Positions 1 to 9,364 of a stretch of 37,342 bases of DNA are shown here, piece by piece. The notes beneath the pieces were generated by a model that worked only from the letters and a program-made list of their open reading frames with translations, was not told where the DNA came from and did not search any database. Source of the stretch: Promethearchaeota archaeon. GTDB lineage: Archaea > Asgardarchaeota > Lokiarchaeia > Sigyniarchaeales > SOKP01. How positions within the stretch are numbered: the stretch's first letter is position 1; every line of letters begins with the position of its first letter. The stretch spans positions 1 to 37,342 of the forward strand of contig SDNY01000025.1 of NCBI GenBank assembly GCA_004524535.1, given 5' to 3'. Both the position numbers and the translations under genes were made by a program.

Positions 1-1386
<1,386 letters not shown>

Positions 1387-1506
1387 AATAATTATTGTAT
1401 TGATATGTCGCAAAGAATTATTAATAACTTAAATTCGGAATTTTTTTTTTTCTGAGATTCTTGATTAAACTTTCTTCGGTTATAATTGTTTAGATTATAA
1501 CTACAT

Positions 1507-1516
1507 TTTTTATATC
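1507..1516 (-). promoter_or_regulatory. Probable TATA box of the 16S rRNA promoter
   Basis: On the minus strand the sequence GATATAAAAA lies about 125 nt upstream of the mature 16S 5' end, within an otherwise non-coding leader. It fits an archaeal TATA element, and would place transcription start near 1480-1485. The leader between also contains a 12-nt A tract on the minus strand. This is assigned by position and motif only. Confidence 0.45.
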
Positions 1517-1548
1517 GCATCAATGATATTACTCTTCATTTAACGGAA

Positions 1549-1578
1549 TTTACCGTAATCCGAGTTTACGCCGGTAAA
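1549..1578. repeat. Inverted repeat in the divergent 16S/roadblock intergenic region
   Basis: TTTACCG (1549-1555) and CGGTAAA (1572-1578) form perfect 7-bp arms around a 16-nt spacer. It lies just upstream of the 16S TATA box, on the far side from the rRNA, so it could be an upstream activator site for the rRNA promoter or belong to the divergent gene at 1731. The rest of the 1385-1730 gap is AT-rich with no other recognisable gene. Confidence 0.4.
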
Positions 1579-1730
1579 GATGCGAATACCGTATTATAAT
1601 ATGTTGTTTCTTCATTATAAATTTTTTTATTTTTCTTGAAGGAACAAGTTAAGCTTCTAAATTTTCGGAGTTTAAAAATCTAATTTCTAATCTTAAAAAT
1701 AAGTATTTTAAAATAATTAGAAGATATGAA

Positions 1731-2732
1731 ATGCACTTACAAGAAAAAATTAAAATTCATTTGGATCAGATAAAGCAGATTAAAGGAGTTGAAAATGCAG
1801 TTTTAACTCAAAGAGATGGAAATCCAATTCAATCAAGTGGAGTCTGGTTTTCTAAAGATGAAATTTTCAATGTTTGCTCTGCTGCAAGTGCAATTTTTAA
1901 TGTAGGAATACATCTGCATCCTAAAGATTTGAAATATATTTTGATTGAAGGAAAGAAGGCAAAAATCTTAATCGCGCCATTAAATTCTCCATTACACAGC
2001 TCATTAAATAAGATTTTAGAAAAACAAATGATTCTAAATAGTAATCACGAGTTTTTTGTAGCAATTACAGCTCAGCCTAATGTTAATTTAGGAGGAATTT
2101 TCTTACAAACGAATGAATGTTTAAAAAAAATTAAAACCTCTCTTATTACCTCTGGAGAATCATTTAAACCGCCATTAATTCAATTTGACAATCAAAAAAT
2201 TCAAAACATAATCAATGGATTCGATATTAAGGAAAATGAGGAATTTAACTTAAAAATATCATCGTTTTCATTAAGTTTTTCAGAAAATATTTCGATAGAA
2301 TTAAGAAAAGTGTTAAATGACTTTTCTTTAACAATTCCAGATTTAAAATATGCATTCATAAGTATAGACGGAGGGTTCGTTGCTTCTAAAATATTAAAAA
2401 ATTCTAGAGTAAATAACGATGAGTTAGACAATATTTCCGCAATGAGCTATTCAGTTTTTCAAACAGCAAATAGATGTTCTTGGTTATTAAAAAAAATGCA
2501 TACAGAAAATATTTTAATTGATTGTGATAATTCTTTTCAATTTATAAATGGATTAGGAAAGTCGATATTTAGTTCAGAAATTGGTAAGGCAAGGCAAAAA
2601 TTAGGATTATTAAGATTGCTTCTTCCCCAATTCTCAAAAAAAATTAATAATCTCATAAAAAAAGCATCAGAAATTCAAGAATATAGAACTTTTGATGTTA
2701 AAAAATTATTAGGAGATTTAGTTATTAAATAA
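1731..2732 (+). CDS. Double roadblock/LC7-like domain protein (MglB-like partner)
   Basis: A 333-aa soluble protein. Residues ~5-110 have the roadblock/LC7 pattern (helix, then GVENAVLTQRDGNPIQSSG, then a helix with small residues and strands ending in KILIAPL). Residues ~185-300 look like a second divergent copy (LKYAFISIDGGFVASKIL). Roadblock proteins of the MglB family dimerise and act as GTPase partners; two domains in one chain may mimic that dimer. The gene is followed after 25 nt by an MglA-like GTPase on the same strand, so the two probably form an operon and a functional pair. Start is the ATG at 1731. The domain call is by sequence pattern and context, not by search. Confidence 0.72.
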   Translation: MHLQEKIKIHLDQIKQIKGVENAVLTQRDGNPIQSSGVWFSKDEIFNVCSAASAIFNVGIHLHPKDLKYILIEGKKAKILIAPLNSPLHSSLNKILEKQMILNSNHEFFVAITAQPNVNLGGIFLQTNECLKKIKTSLITSGESFKPPLIQFDNQKIQNIINGFDIKENEEFNLKISSFSLSFSENISIELRKVLNDFSLTIPDLKYAFISIDGGFVASKILKNSRVNNDELDNISAMSYSVFQTANRCSWLLKKMHTENILIDCDNSFQFINGLGKSIFSSEIGKARQKLGLLRLLLPQFSKKINNLIKKASEIQEYRTFDVKKLLGDLVIK

Positions 2733-2757
2733 GATATAATAATGGTTTGAATGAGCA

Positions 2758-3351
2758 ATGATTTTTGATTACGAAGATAAAATAATACAAATTAAAATCG
2801 TATATTATGGTCCTGCTATGTCAGGAAAAACAACTTCTTTGAAATATCTTTTTTCTTACTTAGGGAAAGAAGAAAAATTAGAATCGATAGAGAGCACAGT
2901 TGGACGAACACTATTTTTTGATTTTGGTGTTTTACAAATTAAAGGAGCCGAATGGAGTTTAAAATTCTTACTTTATACAGCAACCGGGCAGGATTTTTAT
3001 GCAGGGACTAGACCTGCTACTTTAAATGGAGTAGATGGAATTATTTTTGTAGCTGATGCTCAAACTGAATATTTAGAACAAAATCTGAGATCTTGGGGCG
3101 AATTAAAGGTTTTATTCGGAATTGATATTTATAATCTTCCAATTATTATATCTTTAAATAAATATGATCTAGAAAACGGGAAAAAGCTAAAAAAAGAAGA
3201 ATTTATCCAGTACATTGATTTTGAAAAATTTAAATATCTTTCATTTAATAAAACGATTGCTCTTAAAGGAAAAGGAGTTTTAGATTCATTTCAACAAATT
3301 ATAGGTTTTATTTTTCCACAATTAACTATAACCTTAAATCCAGAAATCTAA
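2758..3351 (+). CDS. MglA-like small Ras-superfamily GTPase
   Basis: A 197-aa small GTPase. P-loop GPAMSGKT at residues 18-25, a TLFFDF motif at 51-56 as in MglA, switch II region TATGQ at 74-78 (MglA proteins have TVPGQ here), FVADAQ near 98-103, and the guanine-specificity motif NKYD at 134-137. Bacterial MglA controls polarity and motility with its roadblock partner MglB; Asgard genomes hold many such GTPases. The gene lies 25 nt behind a double-roadblock protein, which is the expected partner. No lipidation cysteine is visible at the C terminus, so stable membrane anchoring is not indicated. Its cellular role cannot be read from sequence. Confidence 0.85.
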   Translation: MIFDYEDKIIQIKIVYYGPAMSGKTTSLKYLFSYLGKEEKLESIESTVGRTLFFDFGVLQIKGAEWSLKFLLYTATGQDFYAGTRPATLNGVDGIIFVADAQTEYLEQNLRSWGELKVLFGIDIYNLPIIISLNKYDLENGKKLKKEEFIQYIDFEKFKYLSFNKTIALKGKGVLDSFQQIIGFIFPQLTITLNPEI

Positions 3352-3383
3352 TAAAGAAGATTATTAATCAAAAAAGTTCAAGG

Positions 3384-3560
3384 CTATAGTTTTTCATACA
3401 TATTTTTAGATATCCGCTTAATATAACCTTCTAAATAAAATTGTTTTAATATATTTCTTGCTTTACGAACATCAGAAGCATTAATTTCTAGAATACTCAT
3501 TAATTGAAATATTGAAAATTGTTTTGGCAATTTATCTTTAATATTGCTGTATAGTCCCAT
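3384..3560 (-). CDS. 58-aa winged-helix-like small protein
   Basis: This minus-strand frame of 58 codons begins at ATG 3560 and ends with TAG at 3384. The product starts MGLYSNIKDKLPKQFSIFQL and ends in GYIKRISKNMYEKL. The pattern helix, then 'MSILEINASDVRKARNIL', then an aromatic helix end and GYI-R strand looks like a minimal winged helix-turn-helix. An AT-rich stretch with a TATA-like ttataacat lies about 45 nt upstream. The gene is convergent with the GTPase gene. Function unknown; a DNA-binding role is inferred from fold pattern only. The 240 nt between it and the next gene (3561-3802) show nothing else convincing. Confidence 0.5.
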   Translation of the reverse strand: MGLYSNIKDKLPKQFSIFQLMSILEINASDVRKARNILKQFYLEGYIKRISKNMYEKL

Positions 3561-3802
3561 GGTTATTACACTTTTCTTTTTACTTTAAAAATTATGTTAT
3601 AATAGAAGTTTTTAAAATTTTTAAAATGTGTGAATTATAAATGAAAAAAGGTTTTTATAATTCTCAAAGTAACTATAAGTTTTCATTCCCATTTAAAATA
3701 GGTCATCCTTGTCTAGTTTCAATCATTGAAATTTTCACAACCTTAGGAAATTCCTATTGAAAATAATTTTGGATAAATTAAAAAGAATCGCATGATTTTA
3801 AA

Positions 3803-5416
3803 TTAAATATTTTTATTTTTCATTATACGATTTAAACCCTTCACTAAGGCTAAAACAGAGCTCATTACAATATCTTCATGGGCAGCACTTGAATTCACTA
3901 TATAATTGCTTTCTAAATCTATTAATTCAATTGTAACTTGGCCTAAAGATTCAGTTCCCCCTGTTACAGCATCAATATTGTAATTTAAAAGTTTTATTTT
4001 ACTCATTGGTTCAAAACATTTAACAATTGCTTTAACTGATGCGTCTACAGGCCCCACTCCAATCGATGAGGCAATTCTTTCTATAAATGTTCCATTATTA
4101 CGGATTTTTAAACGAACAGTAGATGTAGGGGTGACTGAGCCTGTTAAAACAGTTAATTCTTCAAGTATAACATATTGTTCTTCTTTTGGGAGCTCTCCCA
4201 TAACATCCTTTACTATCGCTAAAAAATCTTCTTCTGTAACTTCGTGACCTTTATCACCAAAATTTTTAACATGATTCATGATTTCATTAAATTGAGTATC
4301 TTTAGTTACTATTCCCATACCTTCTAATTTTGCTCTTAGCGCGTGACCTCCAGTATGTTTCCCGAGTTTAATAGATTGTCGCAAAATATCTTCAACATCA
4401 TCTGATCGCTGAATTCCTATTAATTCTGGAGTTATTGGTTCATAAGCACGCGCATTTTTAATCATTGCATGTGCATGAATACCCGATTCATGAGAAAAGG
4501 CATTTTTCCCAATTAAAGGTTGCAACCTTCCAATGCGTATCTTTCCGCCACAATAACTTTCAACCAATTTAGCAGTTGTAAAGATCTTTCTTGTATTTAT
4601 ATTCATCGGGATTTGATATAAAGCGTAAAATGACATTGCAGTTTCTTCAAATGAAGCATTTCCAGCACGTTCACCCAAACCCATTATTGTAGTTTGAGCT
4701 TCTGAAGCTCCATTTTCAAAACCTACAATCGTATTTGCCACAGCCAAACCAAAGTCATTATGGCAATGTACCGCAATGCGAACATTTTTGGGTAATGCTT
4801 CATAAATTTTACGAATGATATAACCAAATGCTGTTGGAGTAATAGTTCCAACTGTATCGGGAATATTTACTCGGGTAGCTCCATTTTCAACTGCTATTTG
4901 ATTCGCTCTAATTAAAAAATCTAAATCAGAACGAGTAGCATCTTCGGCTGAAAATAAAATTTTTGAATAATGTTCTTTTGCATATGTAATCATTTTTGAT
5001 ATTTGATTTAGCACATCATCTCGAGTCATTTGAAGTTTTGATTTCATATGCAGATCTGATGTCGCAATAAACACATGTATACTATCCATATCAGCTTCAA
5101 TAACCTTGTCTATATCTACTTTTGTCATCCGAGCTAACCCAATTACTTCCATATCTAAGCCCAATTTGGCGATATCACGGCAAGCTTTAAAATCTCCTTG
5201 AGATACAATGGGAAACCCGGCTTCAATTACATCAATACCTAATTCACTTAAAGCTTGTGCTATAGATAGCTTTTCTTCATGTGTAAAACTAATGCCTGGC
5301 GTTTGTTCTCCATCGCGAAGGGTCGTATCAAAAAAATAAACTTTTTCGGGTAAGTTTAACGATCCTCGAATTTTATCCATCATCGCTGAAACATGTACCT
5401 TATTTTTTTCAATCAT
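3803..5416 (-). CDS. leuA: 2-isopropylmalate synthase family protein (LeuA/CimA type)
   Basis: A 537-aa enzyme of the DRE-TIM metallolyase family. The N-terminal TIM barrel carries the signature FFDTTLRDGEQTPG (from residue 28), the metal-binding HCHNDFG, and HESGIHAH, followed from about residue 400 by the LeuA C-terminal allosteric/dimer domain. It condenses acetyl-CoA with a 2-oxo acid: 2-oxoisovalerate for leucine synthesis or pyruvate for the citramalate route to isoleucine. The sequence alone does not separate LeuA from CimA. The length is normal for the family. It stands alone, with no leuB/C/D genes in the window. A perfect 9-bp inverted repeat 50 nt upstream may regulate it. Start ATG at 5416. 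Confidence 0.9.
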   Translation of the reverse strand: MIEKNKVHVSAMMDKIRGSLNLPEKVYFFDTTLRDGEQTPGISFTHEEKLSIAQALSELGIDVIEAGFPIVSQGDFKACRDIAKLGLDMEVIGLARMTKVDIDKVIEADMDSIHVFIATSDLHMKSKLQMTRDDVLNQISKMITYAKEHYSKILFSAEDATRSDLDFLIRANQIAVENGATRVNIPDTVGTITPTAFGYIIRKIYEALPKNVRIAVHCHNDFGLAVANTIVGFENGASEAQTTIMGLGERAGNASFEETAMSFYALYQIPMNINTRKIFTTAKLVESYCGGKIRIGRLQPLIGKNAFSHESGIHAHAMIKNARAYEPITPELIGIQRSDDVEDILRQSIKLGKHTGGHALRAKLEGMGIVTKDTQFNEIMNHVKNFGDKGHEVTEEDFLAIVKDVMGELPKEEQYVILEELTVLTGSVTPTSTVRLKIRNNGTFIERIASSIGVGPVDASVKAIVKCFEPMSKIKLLNYNIDAVTGGTESLGQVTIELIDLESNYIVNSSAAHEDIVMSSVLALVKGLNRIMKNKNI

Positions 5417-5466
5417 TTTTACATAACCTATTTTATTTTATTTAATATTTTACACCTCTCTTGTTC

Positions 5467-5494
5467 ATAAGAATCCAATAATTTCGATTCTTAT
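5467..5494. promoter_or_regulatory. Perfect inverted repeat upstream of the leuA-type gene (possible operator)
   Basis: ATAAGAATC (5467-5475) and GATTCTTAT (5486-5494) are perfect 9-bp arms separated by 10 nt, about 50 nt upstream of the start codon of the synthase gene. The half-sites are 19 bp apart centre to centre, near two helical turns, as expected for a dimeric regulator. A TATA-like TGTAAAATATTAAAT on the minus strand lies between it and the start codon. The rest of the 5417-5737 gap holds no gene that I can see. Confidence 0.45.
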
Positions 5495-5737
5495 TAAACG
5501 ATAGAGGGTTTATTGTAACAATAAGAGAAGATCTAATAATTTTAACAATAATCTAAAAGGAGATAATTGCCTCAAAAGGTTCTTAACTTTAAGAGTTTTG
5601 TTGTATTGAAGCATCTTCATTTTAAAAGTTCCCTAAAGAATTGTTAATTATATTCAAAATATATATTCTAATATTAAAGATTTTCTATTAAGGTTCTATT
5701 TATGAAAAATCGAATAAATAAAAAAGAACAAAATTTT

Positions 5738-6427
5738 CTATAGATCCGGGGTCTCTTTTGAGATTTTTAAAAAATTATCTCCAACTGGTGCCTTTCCATT
5801 TCCATATATTTGGTATAACCCTGTTCTTCTCGCACATTCTGAAAAACTGCGGTATATATCTTTTCGTAAATCGAATAGTGCACAGGTTTTATATATAATT
5901 GGATTCCATATATAATATTTATCGTCAGGTTCAAACCAAAGTTTTTCATCTTTTAGAATTTGCTTAAAATCCTCCTCTCCAATAACTTCTGTAAGATCCT
6001 GTTTATTTAGCATAAGAATAAGGGGAATTTCTTTGATTAATTTATCTGCTGTGACACTTTTTAATTCCTTTAATGCTTCAATGTTATCTTCAAAAAAATG
6101 AGTTTGTGAATCAACCACAAAAATAACACCATCTGTTCCTTTAAATATCTTTTTTCTTAAAGGAGAAAATCTGCTTTGACCAGCAACGGTATAAACATGA
6201 TAAAATACTTTTCTTTGTTTTGTTGATTGAAATATACCCCGATCAAAATATAATGTTGAGCCACTAGCCATTGCAATTTTTGTTAAATTTCCTGTAGGTT
6301 CAATATCTTTTTTTTGTTCTTTTGTTAATCTATAAAGTGTATCAACTACTGTTGTTTTTCCGCCACCCCCCATTCCCCAATAGAGAATTTTTATATACAC
6401 TTTATGATCAGCTGTAAATCGAACCAT
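5738..6427 (-). CDS. Second MglA-like small GTPase with glycine-rich P-loop
   Basis: A 229-aa GTPase. P-loop GMGGGGKT at residues 18-25, TLYFDRG near 58-64, switch II VAGQ at 81-84, VIFVVDSQTHF near 101-111, and NKQD at 141-144. These features follow the MglA/Asgard small-GTPase pattern and match the gene at 2758 in layout, but the sequences are clearly diverged. A C-terminal extension of about 40 residues after the G domain (IYRSFSECARRTGLYQIYG and beyond) is not seen in the other GTPase. It is monocistronic, has no roadblock gene next to it, and starts at ATG 6427. Role unknown. Confidence 0.83.
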   Translation of the reverse strand: MVRFTADHKVYIKILYWGMGGGGKTTVVDTLYRLTKEQKKDIEPTGNLTKIAMASGSTLYFDRGIFQSTKQRKVFYHVYTVAGQSRFSPLRKKIFKGTDGVIFVVDSQTHFFEDNIEALKELKSVTADKLIKEIPLILMLNKQDLTEVIGEEDFKQILKDEKLWFEPDDKYYIWNPIIYKTCALFDLRKDIYRSFSECARRTGLYQIYGNGKAPVGDNFLKISKETPDL

Positions 6428-6640
6428 TAAAAAACCTACCCTAGATCTAAAATTGTTTGGGAAATAAAATTGTTTCTTTCAATAATATTCTTAAAAATTA
6501 TGAAATTTTTTGAAAAATCCTTTAATGTTTTTTATATAATATTATAATTAAGTATTTAATAGTCGTTTTTGATATTTTAACTTTTTCTTCAAATAGAATC
6601 TTTAAAATAAATAAGAAGTTTTTTTTTTCAAAAAAGATCA

Positions 6641-6865
6641 TTAAAATTCTACAAAGAATTCTCCAATTCTGATCTTATAATTGCACCAAATAATTAAATT
6701 ATTATAAGATTCGCCATTAAGTCCTTCTCTAAGTATTAAATTAATAATATCAGAATACATGATTCTCCTTTTTCCTTTTATAATTCTATTTAATTTATCT
6801 AAGATTTCTTTTAATATTGTTGAATTTTTTTCTGGAATATTCTTAATTTTTTGATTACACGACAT
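6641..6865 (-). CDS. Hypothetical small protein, 74 aa
   Basis: A short, basic, mostly helical product starting MSCNQKIKNIPEKNSTILKE. Residues ~17-35 form an amphipathic helix and a tract KGKRR follows. Two cysteines (C3 and one in IIWCNYK) do not form a metal site. I do not recognise the family. It is divergent from the TFB gene with about 250 nt between, long enough for two promoters. It may be real because it has an ATG, host-like composition and no competing frame, but short AT-rich frames can arise by chance. Confidence 0.45.
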   Translation of the reverse strand: MSCNQKIKNIPEKNSTILKEILDKLNRIIKGKRRIMYSDIINLILREGLNGESYNNLIIWCNYKIRIGEFFVEF

Positions 6866-7088
6866 TTTGTTTCGGTTATAAAATACTTTTCTTTTTATAC
6901 TATTTAAATTCGTTTTTGTATATCTAAGGGCATAAATTATGTTTAATTTAAATGTTATAAATTACTCTTTTTTTTTTATTTTTAATTAACTCCCCCTCTT
7001 TCTCTAAAGGTGTTTATTTCATTTCATAGAATTTATCTTATAATCAAATAGACAATTGTTCTTAAAAATCAAAATAAAATACTCTTGA

Positions 7089-7107
7089 AATTATATATTT
7101 AAATTTA
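7089..7107 (+). promoter_or_regulatory. TATA-like promoter element of the TFB gene
   Basis: The stretch aattatatatttaaattta ends about 10 nt before the first possible start codon of the TFB gene. If it is the TATA box, transcription would begin at or very near the start codon, giving a leaderless mRNA, which is common in archaea. Assigned by motif and position only. Confidence 0.4.
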
Positions 7108-7117
7108 AAATATTTTG

Positions 7118-8143
7118 GTGTTTTTCATAGAACAAAAAAAAACTTATTTTCAAAATTATGAATTATGCCCTGAATGTGGAGGAAATTTAATTCTATCTAG
7201 TTATGAAAGAATCTGTAAAGATTGTGGGTTGGTAATTGATGAAATTTTTGGAGATACTTCGTATATTTTTAATGATAAAAGTCTGAAATCAAATTTAAAT
7301 AAACAATATGTGGCCCTAGGAAAACGAACCGATTTCATAGGAGGATTAGGTACATTTATAGATTATGAAAATTCAAAATATTTAAAAGATAAATCTGGAA
7401 AGCTTTTGCCTCCAAATGAACAAAAATTATTTAGGAGACTAAAAAAGAATTATGCGCAATTCATAAGAATTAAAAATCACGAAACTGAATATCGAATATT
7501 CAATATTTTAAATAAAATATCTATTTATTTAAATCTAAATAAAAATATTCGTAATACAGCTGCTTATTATTACAAAAAAATTTTAAAATATGAGGAGAAG
7601 GTAATTAACAATATATCATTAATCGGATTTTGTATTTTTTATGCTGCAAGAAAAGAATGTCATAATGCACCATTTACAATTAACGAAATTTCTGATGCCT
7701 TTCAAAGTTTTGGTCATAGGGTTAACCCTAGGCTTATTTTAAGGGATGGGATTAGATATAAAAGACATTTATCAATAGAATCTGCGCCTCACAGAAGTGA
7801 AGATTATCTCATAAGATTAATAGATAATGTTGTTAAACACGACGATTTAGAAACAAGATTAATAAAAAAGGAAAGCTTTTGGTCAAAAAAAGAATTCCAA
7901 ATTAAAATTACAATAAAATGTCGTGAGATATTAAAATATTTGACTTTAAAACATCGAGGAGGAAGAAATCCATTTATTTTAACAGGAGCAATTATTTATC
8001 TAGCAGATAAATTATTAGCTAAACAATATAACCAAAAAGCTATTTTAACTCAAAAAATGATATCAGAAGCAACTAAAATTGCTGAATATTCAATAAGAGA
8101 TCATTATGTTAACTTATTAAAACCATTATTCATGAAAAATTAA
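7118..8143 (+). CDS. tfb: Transcription initiation factor TFB
   Basis: A 341-aa TFB (the archaeal TFIIB). The N-terminal zinc ribbon has CPEC and CKDC pairs (residues 17-20 and 33-36), followed by a B-finger/linker with the typical SLKSN-N region, and two cyclin folds (about 115-220 and 225-340; IGFCIFYAARKE in the first and LTGAIIYLADKLL in the second). TFB binds TBP-TATA DNA and recruits RNA polymerase. No ATG is possible before the zinc ribbon, so translation begins at TTG 7115 or GTG 7118; GTG is preferred here. A TATA-like element just upstream suggests a leaderless transcript. It is a single gene with no obvious operon partner. Confidence 0.93.
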   Translation: MFFIEQKKTYFQNYELCPECGGNLILSSYERICKDCGLVIDEIFGDTSYIFNDKSLKSNLNKQYVALGKRTDFIGGLGTFIDYENSKYLKDKSGKLLPPNEQKLFRRLKKNYAQFIRIKNHETEYRIFNILNKISIYLNLNKNIRNTAAYYYKKILKYEEKVINNISLIGFCIFYAARKECHNAPFTINEISDAFQSFGHRVNPRLILRDGIRYKRHLSIESAPHRSEDYLIRLIDNVVKHDDLETRLIKKESFWSKKEFQIKITIKCREILKYLTLKHRGGRNPFILTGAIIYLADKLLAKQYNQKAILTQKMISEATKIAEYSIRDHYVNLLKPLFMKN

Positions 8144-8375
8144 ATCCAAAAAAGATTGAGTTCAAGGTAAAGATTAAAATCAAATAAGCACTTTCCTATA
8201 TGAAGAAAAAATAGAGTTTAAGAATTTTTCTAATAAAAAATGATTTTCTATATATATAAAATCTTAAATAAAAAGTAAAGTAAAAAAAAAAATATAATCA
8301 TTGAAATGTTGATTTTTCAAATATATTAAATAATGGCAGTTATTATAATTAATATTTCAATAATAAAATTCTATG

Positions 8376-8479
8376 CTTCTGTAGTGTAGTGCGGTCAAAC
8401 TTCTCCTTAAATTAAGAATAAGGATCACGCATGCGAGGCTCTCACCCTCGCGACCCGGGTTCAAATCCCGGCAGAAGCA
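8376..8479 (+). tRNA. tRNA-Glu (CTC) with an intron of about 29 nt in the D arm
   Basis: The acceptor arms GCTTCTG and CAGAAGC pair perfectly, with discriminator A at 8479 and no encoded CCA. The T arm is CCGGG-TTCAAAT-CCCGG, and the anticodon arm CGAGG-CTCTCAC-CCTCG gives anticodon CTC. The D arm (GTGTAG...GGTCAA) matches archaeal tRNA-Glu, but the C-A-T completing the D stem appears only after an insertion of about 29 nt carrying a TCCTTA/TAAGGA hairpin. Removing it gives 75 nt, the usual size. This fits a non-canonical archaeal intron near position 22/23. I could not draw a canonical bulge-helix-bulge motif with certainty. The 3' end overlaps the neighbouring minus-strand gene. Confidence 0.88.
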
Positions 8480-8880
8480 TTATCATCTATTTTATTCAAT
8501 AAATCATATATTTTTGTTAAAATCTTTACGTAACGTTCAATTAAATCTATTTGTGTCTCAATTTTTAATTTTTGAGAAATGTAATCGATCTTTTCTTCAA
8601 TAATCTTTTTTAAAGATTTAAATTTAATATCAGAATTTATTTTAGTTTTTATAAGTTTTTCGTTGTTAATGATTCTTTTTTCTAATGACATATTGGATAT
8701 TTGTTGATTGTTATCATCTTTTTTAACTAAAACCCTTTTATTACAAATTGGACAAAGAATCTCATTATCTTTATTGCGAAAAAGAGGATTGTTACATATT
8801 GGGCATGCTAAATTTAACATCGTATGGCCAGATCGAAGAAGTTCCGCCATTTTTTTAGCTTCTTCTTTAATAATAATCAC
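8461..8880 (-). CDS. UPF0148 / autoantigen p27 (SSSCA1)-like zinc ribbon protein
   Basis: A 139-aa protein. Residues 9-50 match the Auto_anti-p27 pattern: KKMAELLRSGHTMLNLACPI, then CPIC and a second CPIC pair (C26/C29 and C43/C46), making a zinc ribbon. The C-terminal 70 residues are helical, probably a coiled coil. The family is shared by archaea and eukaryotes; its molecular role is unclear. The start given is GTG 8880, since family members have about ten residues before MAELL; ATG 8850 is the alternative. The last six codons and the stop (TGA) lie within the convergent tRNA-Glu gene, overlapping it by 19 nt, which is unusual. S17e lies upstream on the same strand. Confidence 0.8.
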   Translation of the reverse strand: MIIIKEEAKKMAELLRSGHTMLNLACPICNNPLFRNKDNEILCPICNKRVLVKKDDNNQQISNMSLEKRIINNEKLIKTKINSDIKFKSLKKIIEEKIDYISQKLKIETQIDLIERYVKILTKIYDLLNKIDDNASAGI

Positions 8881-8933
8881 TATAAATTTATATTATTTAA
8901 TTAAATTAAAGAATATTGGAAATAAAATCAATT

Positions 8934-9137
8934 TTAAGTTGATAATTCTCTATTTTTAATTTTAAGCAAATTTACTATATATCCTGAAATTCTGTTTCTT
9001 AAATGTTTTGAATCAATTTCAAGATATACATCCAATAATTTCTTATTTTTTTCAAAATCGGTAGTAAATACATTTGGATACTTACTTATCAATTCTTTTG
9101 ATACATTTTTGATTAAAACTGTTCTTACCTTTCCCAT
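8934..9137 (-). CDS. rps17e: 30S ribosomal protein S17e
   Basis: A 67-aa protein beginning MGKVRTVLIKNVSKELISKY and ending LRNRISGYIVNLLKIKNREL, the hallmark ends of eS17. It is a small-subunit protein shared by archaea and eukaryotes and absent from bacteria. Length is normal for the archaeal form. It precedes the UPF0148 gene on the minus strand with a gap of about 50 nt, so the two may be cotranscribed. It is divergent from orc1/cdc6. Confidence 0.93.
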   Translation of the reverse strand: MGKVRTVLIKNVSKELISKYPNVFTTDFEKNKKLLDVYLEIDSKHLRNRISGYIVNLLKIKNRELST

Positions 9138-9255
9138 TTTTTTTTTCCAAATTAAAAGATTTTATAAGTAACTATTTTGATATAAATATTCAATAAAATA
9201 AATTTTTTTTGTAAATATTTGAGCTTTTATATTTTTAATCTTTTTTTAGTTAATC

Positions 9256-9270
9256 CTTTCATAATGAAAG
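9256..9270. repeat. Perfect palindrome upstream of orc1/cdc6
   Basis: CTTTCATAATGAAAG has 7-bp perfect arms around one central base and lies about 95 nt before the orc1/cdc6 start, in a 227-nt very AT-rich divergent intergenic region. It could be an operator or part of a replication origin. No recognisable origin-recognition-box repeats were found around it. Confidence 0.4.
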
Positions 9271-9364
9271 AATAAAAAACATTATCATGAAAAATTATTA
9301 CTCCGTATTTTCTTAAAAGCGATAATTTTCTTGTAATTATATAAATTTCTATTGGTTATTTCTT

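Noticed and set aside
3641-3760. 39-codon plus-strand frame starting MKKGFYNSQSNYK
   Set aside because: Too short, no motif, no operon context; probably chance in AT-rich DNA.
5767-5949. 60-codon minus frame inside the second GTPase gene
   Set aside because: It is an alternative frame fully within a well supported gene.
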